Shown here: one piece after another, positions 16,362-25,594 of the stretch
Layout: each line of letters begins with the position of its first letter
How positions within the stretch are numbered: the stretch's first letter is position 1
DNA from: PXAP01 sp964421595
GTDB lineage: Bacteria; Bacteroidota; Bacteroidia; Bacteroidales; PUMT01
Assembly (NCBI GenBank): GCA_964421595.1
Contig: CAYQXY010000012.1
Location: 1-64,000 of the forward strand
Reading direction: 5' to 3'
DNA: 64,000 nucleotides
Notes under the pieces: model-generated
Database searches by the model: none
The model's input: only the letters and a program-made list of their open reading frames with translations
What the model was told of the DNA's origin: nothing
Position numbers and translations under genes: made by a program

Positions 16362-17300
16362 ATGGAAAAAAATAGCTTGCAGGTAGTTTCGGTAAATGTT
16401 TCAAAAGAAAAAGGCACTGTAAAATCACCTGCCGGACATATAGACCTGGATAAAACCGGTATAAAGGGTGATGCACATTCAGGGAGCTGGCACCGTCAGG
16501 TCAGCCTTCTTGGAGAGGAGAGCATTAAAAGATTTTCTTCAGAAGCAGGCAGGGATATTACATATGGGGAATTTGCCGAGAACATTACCACAAGAGGTCT
16601 TGAGCTTGTTGATACCTTGCCGCTCGACAGACTTGTTTCTGAAAATGCTGAACTTGAAATCACTCAGATAGGAAAAAAATGTCACGGCTCAAACTGTGCA
16701 ATATTCACCGAAGTTGGGAATTGTGTGATGCCTAAGGAAGGAATTTTTGCCAGGGTAATCAGGGGAGGGAGACTCAAGGCAGGTGATATGTTCTCATATA
16801 ATCCAAGGAGATTCAGGTTCCTCATCGTAACACTTAGCGACAGGGCCAGCAGGGGAGAATACGAGGACAGGAGCGGACCTGAGATCAGTCGGTTGCTTCG
16901 TGAGTTTTTTGATAAACGTAAGAGGGCGATCGAGATTGACTCAGTAATAATTCCTGATGAAGAGACCAGACTAAAAGATATAATTGGCAGGAGCAGATTT
17001 GAAAATTTTGATTTTATCATTACGACAGGTGGCACGGGGATAGGAACCCGGGATATCACTCCTGATGTTATCAGGCCGATGCTTGACAAGGAAATACCCG
17101 GTATTATGGAAATGATAAGGATGAAGTATGGAGCCGGGAAACCAAATGCCCTTCTGAGCCGTGGAGTTGCCGGACTTATGGGTACTGCCTTTGTTTATAC
17201 ACTTCCCGGAAGCGTAAAGGCCGTGAATGAGTATATGACCGAGATACTCAAAACAATGGAACATCTGATTTACATGCTTAATGGTCTCGATAATCATTGA
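16362..17300 (+). CDS. MOSC domain-MogA/MoaB fusion protein
   Basis: 312 residues from the ATG at 16362 (a TTG two codons earlier is not preferred). Residues 1-145 are a MOSC domain with GIKGDAHSGSWHRQVSLLG, EFAENITTRGL and the conserved sulfur-carrying cysteine region IGKKCHGSNCAIF. Residues 150-312 are a MogA/MoaB molybdopterin adenylyltransferase with VTLSDRASRGEYEDRSGPEI, TTGGTGIGTRDITPDV and YTLPGSVKAVNEY. The MogA part activates the pterin by adenylylation for MoeA. MOSC domains move sulfur or bind cofactor, so the fusion may couple adenylylation and later cofactor sulfuration or transfer. Confidence 0.92.
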   Translation: MEKNSLQVVSVNVSKEKGTVKSPAGHIDLDKTGIKGDAHSGSWHRQVSLLGEESIKRFSSEAGRDITYGEFAENITTRGLELVDTLPLDRLVSENAELEITQIGKKCHGSNCAIFTEVGNCVMPKEGIFARVIRGGRLKAGDMFSYNPRRFRFLIVTLSDRASRGEYEDRSGPEISRLLREFFDKRKRAIEIDSVIIPDEETRLKDIIGRSRFENFDFIITTGGTGIGTRDITPDVIRPMLDKEIPGIMEMIRMKYGAGKPNALLSRGVAGLMGTAFVYTLPGSVKAVNEYMTEILKTMEHLIYMLNGLDNH

Positions 17301-17413
17301 CCTGAGAGATTATACAAATAGTTGGTCCATGCCCTGAAAATGGTGAATGCAGTGAGATAATAACTATTTTATCCATTTGCTTATAAGATTGTTAAATTAA
17401 TAACCATGTAATT

Positions 17414-17968
17414 ATGGAAAGAACTGAGGCCCTTAACCTTTTAAAGGAATATATCAACGATGAAAAGATGCGGATCCACTGCCTGTCATCAGAGGCTGTA
17501 CTTCGCGCCCTGGCACGACATTTCAGGGAAGATGAGGATAAATGGGGGCTTGCAGGGCTGCTTCATGACATTGATGTAGAGATGACTGATGCCGATCCAC
17601 AGAGACATGCCCTTGAAGCAAAGCATATTTTAGGACCATACAATCTTGACCCGGAGATTATAGATGCTATCGAAATGCATAATGAAATGGCAACGGGAAA
17701 AGAACGGAATACATTGCTTCAACATGCACTTGCCGCGGGGGAGACAATAACAGGTTTAATTTATGCGACCACCCTTGTTTATCCTGACAGAAAGATTGCT
17801 TCTGTCAAGCCCAGATCTGTTGTCAAACGAATGAAGGAAAAATCCTTCGCTGCCTCGGTAAGCCGTGAACATATTCTTGAATGTGAAAAAATCGGGATTC
17901 CGCTTCAGGAATTTGCAGAGCTTTCCGTTAATGCAATGAGGGAAATAAGTGATGAGATAGGGCTTTGA
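17414..17968 (+). CDS. HD-domain hydrolase, HDIG type
   Basis: A 184-residue single-domain HD protein. Metal-binding residues are visible as His in KMRIHCLSSEAV, the HD pair in WGLAGLLHDIDVE, and a later His/Asp region (AIEMHNEMA, LLQHALAAGETITGLI). Such small cytosolic HDIG proteins are annotated as phosphohydrolases, but most have unknown substrates. It is 113 bases downstream of the MOSC-MogA gene on the same strand and ends the island; a pterin-related role is only suggested by position. It converges on the DUF5103 gene. Confidence 0.85.
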   Translation: MERTEALNLLKEYINDEKMRIHCLSSEAVLRALARHFREDEDKWGLAGLLHDIDVEMTDADPQRHALEAKHILGPYNLDPEIIDAIEMHNEMATGKERNTLLQHALAAGETITGLIYATTLVYPDRKIASVKPRSVVKRMKEKSFAASVSREHILECEKIGIPLQEFAELSVNAMREISDEIGL

Positions 17969-18100
17969 CGGACCTTTTCCGGAACTCTGTTAACTTACCC
18001 GGCAGGTATTACATCAGGTGGCCGATTAACTACATTTCCATGGTGCATGTTCAACAAGGAATTACCCTTCATGGTATGTTCAGCCAGGGTAAACCTGTTC

Positions 18101-19381
18101 TCAGTTACGGGAATTGATCTGTCTTGTGCCCACCAGTCTGTCATGACGGCTGCCGGGAGGCCTGTGGTATACCATGATGAAGTAATCATTTTCGGTCTCA
18201 AAGAAATTTCCTTCAAACAGTGTTTCGTCTGAAACAGATACACCATCCTGTTTGTATACATATTTATAATTATAGTAACCTTGTTTGAGAAGCATCGACA
18301 ATTCGTAAGCCCTGCTTTCATAATTGTAGAACATTTCATTGTGTGAATAGAAATTCCAGTCACTCAATGCTCCAAGGACATATACATTACCATTATCTAC
18401 AGGCAGTTCCCATGGCAATGTGAAATAAACCATTACATAATCGGCATCAATTGAAGGGTTTCGCCCCTCCTCATTTCTTATCAAAAAACGGCCATTTATA
18501 TCATGTTGTGAAAAATAACGTGTGAACTGCCGTGATTGTGACGGGTATAATTCAACATGGTTAAATCCGCCCGAGAAATCGATGTTTTTCAAATGTTCAG
18601 TAAGATACCGGAGACTCTTGGTGTCAAAGTTCCTGAATTCATTTCCCCCGGGAAAGATCATCTTTTCTTCGTGCTCATATACTATCTCTCCCGGCCTTAT
18701 GAAAGTTGGCTTTAAGCCGGTGATCTCCGTATCCTTTCTGCCATTCTGCATGATCCTCACTGTAAGCTCGGAATATGGATCATTTATCAGCAGATCCTTA
18801 TGAAAGATATTTACGGTCAGCTGCTGTGCTGAATACTGATGAAGAGTCTGGTGAGGCAGGTGAACCCTGGCATCAATTTTTACACGGGGTTCGCTTATCA
18901 TAAACCTCCTTGTAAGAACCAGCTGGTCGGGGTCGAAATCTTTGTATACTTTGATTACATAGTTACCCGGGAGTTTCAGGCTAACATCATAATTAGGAAT
19001 GGATAATGAGTAATGGGTATAAGGAGTGAAAGTATTGAAAGATAACCGGTAGTTATCAAGTTGATTTTCGTAAAATCCATCAATATAATCTGATTCGAAA
19101 AGAGAAGAAGGCGTCCAGTCGGCATTACACAGGATAATACTGTACTGGTAATTTTTAACGTCACCGTCAAGATCATCAAAACTGAAAACAAGTTCTTCAC
19201 GGCTTCCCAGCTCTATCACCGGGTATGACATTTCCCATCCTTTTACATGCATCTGGACGGTTTTAATATTATCGCCGTAAGTAAAATCATCATAAGCGGG
19301 TTGTGATATAGCACTGCCCGCCGACAGTAGTGTGAGGGCGCCAAAATTCAAAACCATGAATATTAGCTGAGTAATTTGCAT
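18101..19381 (-). CDS. Type IX secretion system plug protein (DUF5103)
   Basis: 426 residues with an N-terminal signal peptide (ends near ISQPAYDD) and the DUF5103 architecture. It has an N-terminal beta domain (VQMHVKGWEMSYPVIELGS, FDDLDGDVKNYQYSIILCNADW), a middle segment with RFMISEPRVKIDARVHLP and a C-terminal region (VYVLGALSDWNFYSHNEMFYN) that resembles a carbohydrate-binding-like fold. Proteins of this family occlude the periplasmic side of the SprA translocon in type IX secretion of Bacteroidota. It stands alone, divergent from nqrA. It is a strong phylum marker. Confidence 0.9.
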   Translation of the reverse strand: MQITQLIFMVLNFGALTLLSAGSAISQPAYDDFTYGDNIKTVQMHVKGWEMSYPVIELGSREELVFSFDDLDGDVKNYQYSIILCNADWTPSSLFESDYIDGFYENQLDNYRLSFNTFTPYTHYSLSIPNYDVSLKLPGNYVIKVYKDFDPDQLVLTRRFMISEPRVKIDARVHLPHQTLHQYSAQQLTVNIFHKDLLINDPYSELTVRIMQNGRKDTEITGLKPTFIRPGEIVYEHEEKMIFPGGNEFRNFDTKSLRYLTEHLKNIDFSGGFNHVELYPSQSRQFTRYFSQHDINGRFLIRNEEGRNPSIDADYVMVYFTLPWELPVDNGNVYVLGALSDWNFYSHNEMFYNYESRAYELSMLLKQGYYNYKYVYKQDGVSVSDETLFEGNFFETENDYFIMVYHRPPGSRHDRLVGTRQINSRN

Positions 19382-19456
19382 AATAATTGTTATTTTTGAA
19401 TTCTGTTAATGCATATCCCGGCAATGTAATTGTGAAAATAATAACAATAAATGTTC

Positions 19457-19487
19457 CAAAGATACGCACATCTGTTGATTTCTGAAA
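19457..19487 (-). promoter_or_regulatory. Candidate promoter of the DUF5103 gene
   Basis: On the minus strand TTTC (19487-19484) is followed after 19 bases by TATCTTTG (19464-19457). This fits the Bacteroidota -33 TTTG / -7 TAnnTTTG pattern with one mismatch. It would give a leader of roughly 70 bases. Confidence 0.4.
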
Positions 19488-19527
19488 TAACCATATATTC
19501 AGGATAAAATTGCAATTTTTTATTATT

Positions 19528-19557
19528 TCTGATTATAATACAAAATAGCTAAATTTG
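19528..19557 (+). promoter_or_regulatory. Candidate promoter of the nqr operon
   Basis: TCTG at 19528-19531 and, after 18 bases, TAAATTTG at 19550-19557, a perfect TAnnTTTG -7 box with one mismatch in the -33 box. Transcription would start about 22 bases before the nqrA ATG. Confidence 0.45.
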
Positions 19558-19586
19558 TGCATTTTAAGAATCATCAATAATTAAAG

Positions 19587-20939
19587 ATGTCAAATGTAAT
19601 CAAGCTTAAAAAGGGCCTTGATATTCCTTTAAAAGGAGAGGCAGAAAAAGTGCTGGAGAAACCATCTCTTCCAAAGTTATTTGCCGTTAAGCCAACTGAC
19701 TTTCCGGGTATACGACCAAAGATGATGGTTCATGCCAATGATGAAGTTAAAGCAGGGTCGCCTGTTTTCTTTGATAAGTACAACCCCGGGGTTATTTTCA
19801 CCTCCCCGGTAAGCGGGAAAGTTGTAGCAATAAACAGGGGTGAACGCCGCAAAATACTCGAAGTAGTAATAAAGGCAGGTGAGAACATGCAGTATCAGGA
19901 ATTTCAAAAAGCCGACCCCGGCTTACTAAGCAGGGAAGATATTGTCAGTAGGCTCCTTGAAGCAGGACTGTGGCCGCTTCTCAGACAAAGGCCCTATGGC
20001 ATAATTCCGCGCCCTGACGATGAGCCAAGGTCGATTTTTATTTCTGGTTTTGACACTGCACCACTTGCACCTGATTACGGTTTTATAGTTAATGGTGCAG
20101 GAAGGGAATTTCAGGCCGGGATCAATGCGTTGAAAAAGCTGACCAAAGGGACGGTACATCTTAATCTTAATCCTGACCATTCACCGCCCGATGTTTATAC
20201 CGCTGCTAAAGGGGTGCAGATAAACTATTTTACAGGTCCTCATCCTTCAGGAAACCCCGGTGTGCAGATCCATCATCTTGACCCTGTTCACAAGAACGGC
20301 ACTGTCTGGTACATTGGTCCCCAGGACCTCCTGGTAATAGGAAGGCTCTTTCTGAATGGCGTGGTTGATTTTTCAAGGGTTGTTGCACTTACGGGCTCAG
20401 AGGTCCTCAAGCCCCGTTATTATTTGACAAAAATGGGTGCCTCAATTGACAATATTATAAAAGATAATGTAAAAGAGGGTAATCTGCGGTTTATTAGTGG
20501 TAATGTCCTTACAGGCAGCAAAATTCCCGTAAATGGATTTATCGGTTTTTATGATTCCCAGATAACCGTTATACCTGAAGGTGACCATCACAGGTTCCTG
20601 GGCTGGGCATCACCGGGTCTTGACCGGTTCAGTAATTCACGTACCTTTTTCTCCTGGCTTATGCCAGACCGGAGGTATAGTCTTGATACCAATTACAATG
20701 GGGGAGAGCGTGCATATGTGATTACAGGAGAATATGAAAAGGTACTTCCTATGGACATAATACCACAGCAGCTGATAAAGGCAATAATGGTCGAAGATAT
20801 AGACAAGATGGAAAACCTGGGAATATACGAGGTTGTCGAGGAGGATATGGCTCTCTGTGAATACGTCTGCACATCAAAGACGGAGGTGCAGATGATCCTT
20901 CGCAAAGGAATCGAACTGATGATAAAAGAAACCAGTTGA
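19587..20939 (+). CDS. nqrA: Na+-translocating NADH:quinone reductase subunit A
   Basis: 450 residues, the usual NqrA length. NqrA is the cytoplasmic subunit of the sodium-pumping NADH:quinone reductase and takes part in quinone binding. Family features include KLKKGLDIPLKGEAE at the N-terminus, KPTDFPGIRPKMMVHANDEVKAGSPVFFDK, ISGFDTAPLAPDYGF, GNPGVQIHHLDPV and the late CEYVCTSKTEVQMILRKGIELM. It begins a six-gene operon in the standard A-F order with short gaps, plus apbE. A promoter with a Bacteroidota -7 box lies just upstream. Confidence 0.96.
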   Translation: MSNVIKLKKGLDIPLKGEAEKVLEKPSLPKLFAVKPTDFPGIRPKMMVHANDEVKAGSPVFFDKYNPGVIFTSPVSGKVVAINRGERRKILEVVIKAGENMQYQEFQKADPGLLSREDIVSRLLEAGLWPLLRQRPYGIIPRPDDEPRSIFISGFDTAPLAPDYGFIVNGAGREFQAGINALKKLTKGTVHLNLNPDHSPPDVYTAAKGVQINYFTGPHPSGNPGVQIHHLDPVHKNGTVWYIGPQDLLVIGRLFLNGVVDFSRVVALTGSEVLKPRYYLTKMGASIDNIIKDNVKEGNLRFISGNVLTGSKIPVNGFIGFYDSQITVIPEGDHHRFLGWASPGLDRFSNSRTFFSWLMPDRRYSLDTNYNGGERAYVITGEYEKVLPMDIIPQQLIKAIMVEDIDKMENLGIYEVVEEDMALCEYVCTSKTEVQMILRKGIELMIKETS

Positions 20940-21011
20940 TGAAAGATGCTCCCGGTAATACCCGAAAGGTTATAAAATGGATCAGTTATTATTAAACAAA
21001 CAATATAATAG

Positions 21012-22175
21012 GTGAAGTCACTCAGAAAAAAAGTAGATAAGATAAAGCCTTACTTTCAAAAAGGAGGCCGTTTTGAAATGCTTCATTCCACCTTTGATGC
21101 CTTCGAAACATTTTTATTTGTACCCGACAAGGTTACAAGCCACGGTGCTCATATCCGCGACAGCATAGATATGAAAAGGACCATGATCATAGTTGTCATT
21201 TCCCTGGTCCCGGCCCTGCTATTCGGAATGTGGAATACCGGCTATCAGCATTTTATTGCAACGGGGACAGAGGCAGCATTCATGGAAACATTTTTTTACG
21301 GGTTCTGGCAGGTGCTTCCAATAATTATTGTTTCCTATGTTAGCGGACTGGCAGTTGAATTTATTTTTGCCCAGATCAGAGGGCATGAGGTAAACGAGGG
21401 TTTTCTGGTCACCGGTATGCTGATCCCCCTTATTGTCCCTGTCGATGTACCCTTGTGGATGGTTTCAGTATCGACGATTTTTGCAGTTATTATCGGCAAG
21501 GAGGCATTCGGAGGTACAGGCATGAACATTCTTAACCCGGCTCTTACGGCCAGGGCATTCCTGTTTTTTGCCTACCCGGCATACATGTCTGGTGATTTTG
21601 TATGGATATCAGGATTAATGGAAGGAGAAGGAATAGTTGACGGATTCTCAGGAGCTACGCCACTTGCAAACGCGGCACTTGGCGATGTTGCAGCCATCCC
21701 TTCGTCAATGGAAATGTTCCTTGGCACAATCCCAGGTTCGATAGGTGAAACTTCAACTCTCGCAATACTTATCGGGGCAGCTATTTTATGGTTCACCGGT
21801 GTCGGAAGTATTAAAATAATAGCATCAGTTTTTGTAGGTGGATTGACAATGGGGCTCTTATTAAATGCATTTGCGGTAAATCCCTTCATGGAAATACCAG
21901 CATGGGAGCACCTGATAATGGGAGGATTTGCATTTGGAGCAGTATTTATGGCAACAGATCCGGTCACTGCCTCGCAGACTGAAGGGGGTAAATATATTTT
22001 CGGATTTCTGGTCGGATTTCTTGCAATTCTGATAAGGGTTCTTAATCCGGCCTTTCCTGAGGGCATGATGCTTGCTATCTTGTTTATGAACGTCTTTGCA
22101 CCACTGATTGATCATAATGTGATCCAGGCTAATATAAGAAGAAGGCTTAAAAGGGCCGGTACAACGGCTCAGTAA
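21012..22175 (+). CDS. nqrB: Na+-translocating NADH:quinone reductase subunit B
   Basis: 387 residues starting from GTG; the MKSLRKKVDKIKPYFQKGG beginning fits family N-termini, supporting that start. It is a membrane subunit with about ten helices, carrying a covalent FMN. The flavinylation motif is DGFSGATPL, with Thr216 as the expected attachment site and the D-x-x-S-G-A-T pattern recognised by ApbE. FLFVPDKVTSHGAHIRDSID and the MATDPVTASQTEGGKYIFG loop are typical. NqrB forms the sodium path and quinone site with NqrA. The flavin transferase gene is at the end of the operon. Confidence 0.96.
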   Translation: MKSLRKKVDKIKPYFQKGGRFEMLHSTFDAFETFLFVPDKVTSHGAHIRDSIDMKRTMIIVVISLVPALLFGMWNTGYQHFIATGTEAAFMETFFYGFWQVLPIIIVSYVSGLAVEFIFAQIRGHEVNEGFLVTGMLIPLIVPVDVPLWMVSVSTIFAVIIGKEAFGGTGMNILNPALTARAFLFFAYPAYMSGDFVWISGLMEGEGIVDGFSGATPLANAALGDVAAIPSSMEMFLGTIPGSIGETSTLAILIGAAILWFTGVGSIKIIASVFVGGLTMGLLLNAFAVNPFMEIPAWEHLIMGGFAFGAVFMATDPVTASQTEGGKYIFGFLVGFLAILIRVLNPAFPEGMMLAILFMNVFAPLIDHNVIQANIRRRLKRAGTTAQ

Positions 22176-22215
22176 TGACAATGATATTAAATAATGCTAT
22201 CTATAGTTTGAACGA

Positions 22216-22947
22216 ATGAAGCAGACCAACACCTACATTTTTGTATATGCCTCGGCGATGGTAATCATCGTGGCAGCTATCCTTTCTTTTGTAGCTACAA
22301 TACTCAAGCCCTATCAGGATCTGAATGTTGAAATTGCCAAGAAACTCGACATACTGAGATCTGTTGAAAAGGGAGAGATGGCTTACGAGGTAAGCGACAG
22401 GAATACATATGTTGAAGAGGAATATGATCAATATATTGTTGATAGTTATGTTATCAATCATCTTGGTGAAAGGCAGGATGGAATTGATGCTTTCACAGTA
22501 AACGTCAGAGAGGAACTGAGAAGACCAATAAGCGAAAGGCACCTGCCCATATTCGTTTTCAGGAATGATGACGGAGATGAGAAATATATTGTACCTGTTC
22601 ACGGAACAGGATTATGGGGACCGATTTTCGGGTATGTGGCGCTTGAAGATGATTACAATACAATTTTCGGGGTGATTTTTGACCATGACGGAGAAACCCC
22701 GGGGCTTGGAGCAGAAATTAATACATCAGAGTTTGAGAACCAGTTCAAGGGTAAACAGCTATTTAATGATGACGGAGAATTTGTTTCAATAAGGGTACTT
22801 AAACCCAGTGCTCCACCAATTCCTGACCATAGTGTAGATGGAATTACAGGCGGCACTATTACAAGTCAGGGCGTTGAGGCAATGCTGCGCGAGGTGCTTG
22901 GCAGCTACAGGGAATATTTCAGTAATCAAAAAAAAACTGAATCATGA
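22216..22947 (+). CDS. nqrC: Na+-translocating NADH:quinone reductase subunit C
   Basis: 243 residues with one N-terminal membrane helix and an extracytoplasmic FMN-binding domain. The flavinylation motif is DGITGGTITSQG, with Thr214 as the expected FMN acceptor; Gly replaces the usual Ala just before the Thr. PVHGTGLWGPIFGYVAL and ETPGLGAEI are hallmark sequences. NqrC passes electrons from the NqrD/E iron-sulfur centre towards NqrB. Its stop overlaps the nqrD start by 4 bases. Confidence 0.95.
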   Translation: MKQTNTYIFVYASAMVIIVAAILSFVATILKPYQDLNVEIAKKLDILRSVEKGEMAYEVSDRNTYVEEEYDQYIVDSYVINHLGERQDGIDAFTVNVREELRRPISERHLPIFVFRNDDGDEKYIVPVHGTGLWGPIFGYVALEDDYNTIFGVIFDHDGETPGLGAEINTSEFENQFKGKQLFNDDGEFVSIRVLKPSAPPIPDHSVDGITGGTITSQGVEAMLREVLGSYREYFSNQKKTES

Positions 22948-23597
22948 GCAAATCAGACAGGGAACCAATGTTCTCATCCAAAAATATAAAACTTTTGAGC
23001 ACACCGCTCAATGATGAAAACCCCATCACAGTCCAGGTACTTGGTATCTGTTCGGCTCTGGCGGTTACTGCGATGCTTGAACCTGCTGTGGTTCTTGCCT
23101 TTGCAGTTGTGGTTGTTATGGGAGCGGCAAATGTGATTATATCACTTCTAAGGAATACGATTCCCTCCCGTATCCGGATTATTGTGCAGCTGGTGGTTAT
23201 TGCCTCGCTGGTAATTATAGTCGACCAGGTGCTTAAGGCTTTTTTATATGATGTCAGCCGGCAACTTTCGGTTTTTGTCGGATTGATAATTACAAACTGC
23301 ATCATAATGGGAAGGCTTGAGGCCTTTGCACTCAGTAACAGGGTGTGGCCTTCTTTTCTTGACGGTATCGGTAACGCTGCCGGTTACGGATGGATACTTA
23401 TAGTGGTTGGATTTTTCCGCGAACTTTTGGGGTCAGGTACCCTCTGGGGATATCCCGTAATGGAGACATTAGGGGTATATAACCTTGGATATGAAAATAA
23501 CGGCTTTATGATACTTCCTCCTATGGCGCTTATTACGGTAGGGATTATAATCTGGGTCCAGAGATCCAGAAACAGGAAATTGATTGAATCAAAATAA
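22944..23597 (+). CDS. nqrD: Na+-translocating NADH:quinone reductase subunit D
   Basis: 217 residues with six membrane helices. NqrD and NqrE are inverted homologues that hold a [2Fe-2S] cluster between them in the membrane. Both expected cysteines are present: one in VLGICSALAVT and one in ITNCIIMGRLEAFAL. The sequence GFFRELLGSGTLWGYPVM is typical of the family. Start chosen by the 4-base overlap with nqrC. Confidence 0.96.
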   Translation: MSKSDREPMFSSKNIKLLSTPLNDENPITVQVLGICSALAVTAMLEPAVVLAFAVVVVMGAANVIISLLRNTIPSRIRIIVQLVVIASLVIIVDQVLKAFLYDVSRQLSVFVGLIITNCIIMGRLEAFALSNRVWPSFLDGIGNAAGYGWILIVVGFFRELLGSGTLWGYPVMETLGVYNLGYENNGFMILPPMALITVGIIIWVQRSRNRKLIESK

Positions 23598-23609
23598 AAT
23601 ATTTATACT

Positions 23610-24227
23610 ATGGAAGGTTTGGTAAATATATTTGTGAGGTCTGTCTTTATCGATAATATGGTATTCGCCTATTTTCTTGGCATGTGTTCTTACCTTGCCG
23701 TATCGAGGACAGTCAGCACTGCTAACGGACTTGGCATTGCGGTGGTATTTGTGCTTGGCTTTACAGTACCGGTTAATTACCTTATAGAAAACTATTTTCT
23801 CAGTGCCGGCGCCATGTCGTGGCTGGGTGAAAGGTTTGGGGCGATAGACCTTAGCTTTCTTAGTTTCATAATGTTTATCGCGGTTATCGCATCTATGGTG
23901 CAGCTTGTGGAAATGGTAATTGAAAAATTTGCACCTACCCTGTATTCTTCTCTGGGTATATTTCTGCCGCTTATTGCAGTTAACTGTGCAATACTTGGGG
24001 GCTCGCTTTTTATGCAGGAAAGGGAGTATGCAAATATTGCAGAAGCTACATCATTCGGACTGGGCTCAGGAGTCGGGTTTTATGTTGCTATTGTTGGGAT
24101 TGCTGCAATACGCGAAAAGATAAGGTACTCTAATGTTCCGGGGCCATTGCGTGGACTGGGCATTACTTTCATCGTGACAGGGTTGATGGGAATAGCCTTT
24201 ATGAGCTTTATGGGTATCAAGCTCTGA
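23610..24227 (+). CDS. nqrE: Na+-translocating NADH:quinone reductase subunit E
   Basis: 205 residues, six membrane helices, pairing with NqrD. Both cluster cysteines are conserved (FLGMCSYLAVSR and AVNCAILGGSLFM). N-terminal MEGLVNIFVRSVFIDNMVFA and C-terminal KIRYSNVPGPLRGLGITFI are characteristic. It follows nqrD by 12 bases and precedes nqrF by 36. Confidence 0.96.
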   Translation: MEGLVNIFVRSVFIDNMVFAYFLGMCSYLAVSRTVSTANGLGIAVVFVLGFTVPVNYLIENYFLSAGAMSWLGERFGAIDLSFLSFIMFIAVIASMVQLVEMVIEKFAPTLYSSLGIFLPLIAVNCAILGGSLFMQEREYANIAEATSFGLGSGVGFYVAIVGIAAIREKIRYSNVPGPLRGLGITFIVTGLMGIAFMSFMGIKL

Positions 24228-24263
24228 AAAATTGATTAATTTACAATTAATAAGTAAACCGAT

Positions 24264-25520
24264 ATGATTTTATTAGTATCCCAGGGTCTGGTTATAATCG
24301 TTAGCATTGTAGTTTTTTTCGTCGTAATCCTGTCTCTTGTTATTATATTGTTATTTGCAAAATCAAAACTTACTCCTTCAGGAAAAGTAAGTCTTACTGT
24401 TAACGATGATACTCAGTTTTCTGTTCAGCCCGGCTCAACTGTATTGACCACTCTTTCCGAGAACAGTATATATCTGCCTTCTGCCTGTGGTGGCGGTGGT
24501 ACCTGTGCAATGTGCAAATGCCAGGTTGTTGAAGGGGGCGGGACAATACTGCCTACTGAGAAGGATTTTTTTACACGGCGCGAACAGATGGAGCAGTGGA
24601 GACTCGGATGCCAGGTTAAAATACGGGAAGATATGAAGATTCGTGTACCAGAGGAGGTAATGGGAATTAAGAAATGGGAATGTGAAGTAGTGAGCAACCG
24701 GAATGTAGCTACTTTTATCAAGGAATTCGTGGTGCGGCTGCCGGAAGGTGAGGTAATGGATTTTAATTCGGGCGGTTATATTCAGATCGATGTGCCCAAA
24801 ATTGAGGTGGATTTCAAGGATTTTGAAGTGGAAGAGGAATTCCGGGAGGAGTGGGACCAGTTTAAGATGTGGGACCTTAAAATGAAAAACAATGAACCGA
24901 CATACCGTGCCTATTCCATGGCAAACCACCCGGCTGAAGGGAACATTGTCATGCTTAATATACGTATTGCCACTCCGCCATGGGACAGGGCAAAAGGTGC
25001 TTTTATGAATGTTAATCCCGGGGTATGCTCTTCATTTATTTTTTCCAGGAAACCTGGTGATAAGGTAAGTATCTCCGGGCCTTATGGAGAGTTTTTCATT
25101 AAGGATACCCCGAATGAGATGGTTTATATCGGGGGCGGAGCCGGAATGGCACCTTTGCGTTCTCATCTTTTCCATTTGTTCCTGACTGAAAAGTCAGACA
25201 GAAAGGTATCATACTGGTATGGTGCCCGCTCCCTTCGTGAAGTTTTTTACGAAGAGGATTTCAGGAAAATTGAGAAGGAATTTCCCAATTTTAAATTCAA
25301 TATCGCCCTTTCCGAACCGAAACCTGAAGATAACTGGTCCGGCCATACCGGGTTTATCCATCAGATTGTATATGATAATTACCTGAGCAAACATGAAGAC
25401 CCTGATGAAATCGAGTATTACCTTTGCGGCCCTCCTATGATGAATGATGCCGTGCTGAAGATGCTCTATGATCTTGGTGTGCCTGATGAAATGGTCGATC
25501 TTGATGATTTTGGAGGATAA
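24264..25520 (+). CDS. nqrF: Na+-translocating NADH:quinone reductase subunit F
   Basis: 418 residues: one N-terminal membrane helix, a plant-type ferredoxin domain and a ferredoxin-NADP reductase-like flavin domain. The [2Fe-2S] ligands are in SACGGGGTCAMCKCQV with the fourth in RLGCQVK. The flavin site is YRAYSMANHP, the NADH-binding part is VYIGGGAGMAPLRSH, and the end is CGPPMMNDAVLKMLYDLGV...DDFGG. NqrF takes electrons from NADH via FAD and hands them to the ferredoxin centre. Length and order are standard. Confidence 0.96.
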   Translation: MILLVSQGLVIIVSIVVFFVVILSLVIILLFAKSKLTPSGKVSLTVNDDTQFSVQPGSTVLTTLSENSIYLPSACGGGGTCAMCKCQVVEGGGTILPTEKDFFTRREQMEQWRLGCQVKIREDMKIRVPEEVMGIKKWECEVVSNRNVATFIKEFVVRLPEGEVMDFNSGGYIQIDVPKIEVDFKDFEVEEEFREEWDQFKMWDLKMKNNEPTYRAYSMANHPAEGNIVMLNIRIATPPWDRAKGAFMNVNPGVCSSFIFSRKPGDKVSISGPYGEFFIKDTPNEMVYIGGGAGMAPLRSHLFHLFLTEKSDRKVSYWYGARSLREVFYEEDFRKIEKEFPNFKFNIALSEPKPEDNWSGHTGFIHQIVYDNYLSKHEDPDEIEYYLCGPPMMNDAVLKMLYDLGVPDEMVDLDDFGG

Positions 25521-25594
25521 TCATTAATTGAACAATTTATCTGCTATCTGAAGAATTCCCCGTTTGCCTGGTAAATGAATCAAGATAATATAAG

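Noticed and set aside
21572..22066. Long 164-residue minus-strand frame within nqrB
   Set aside because: Antisense to a highly conserved membrane subunit; its Pro/Ser/Ile-rich translation is a typical mirror of membrane codons.
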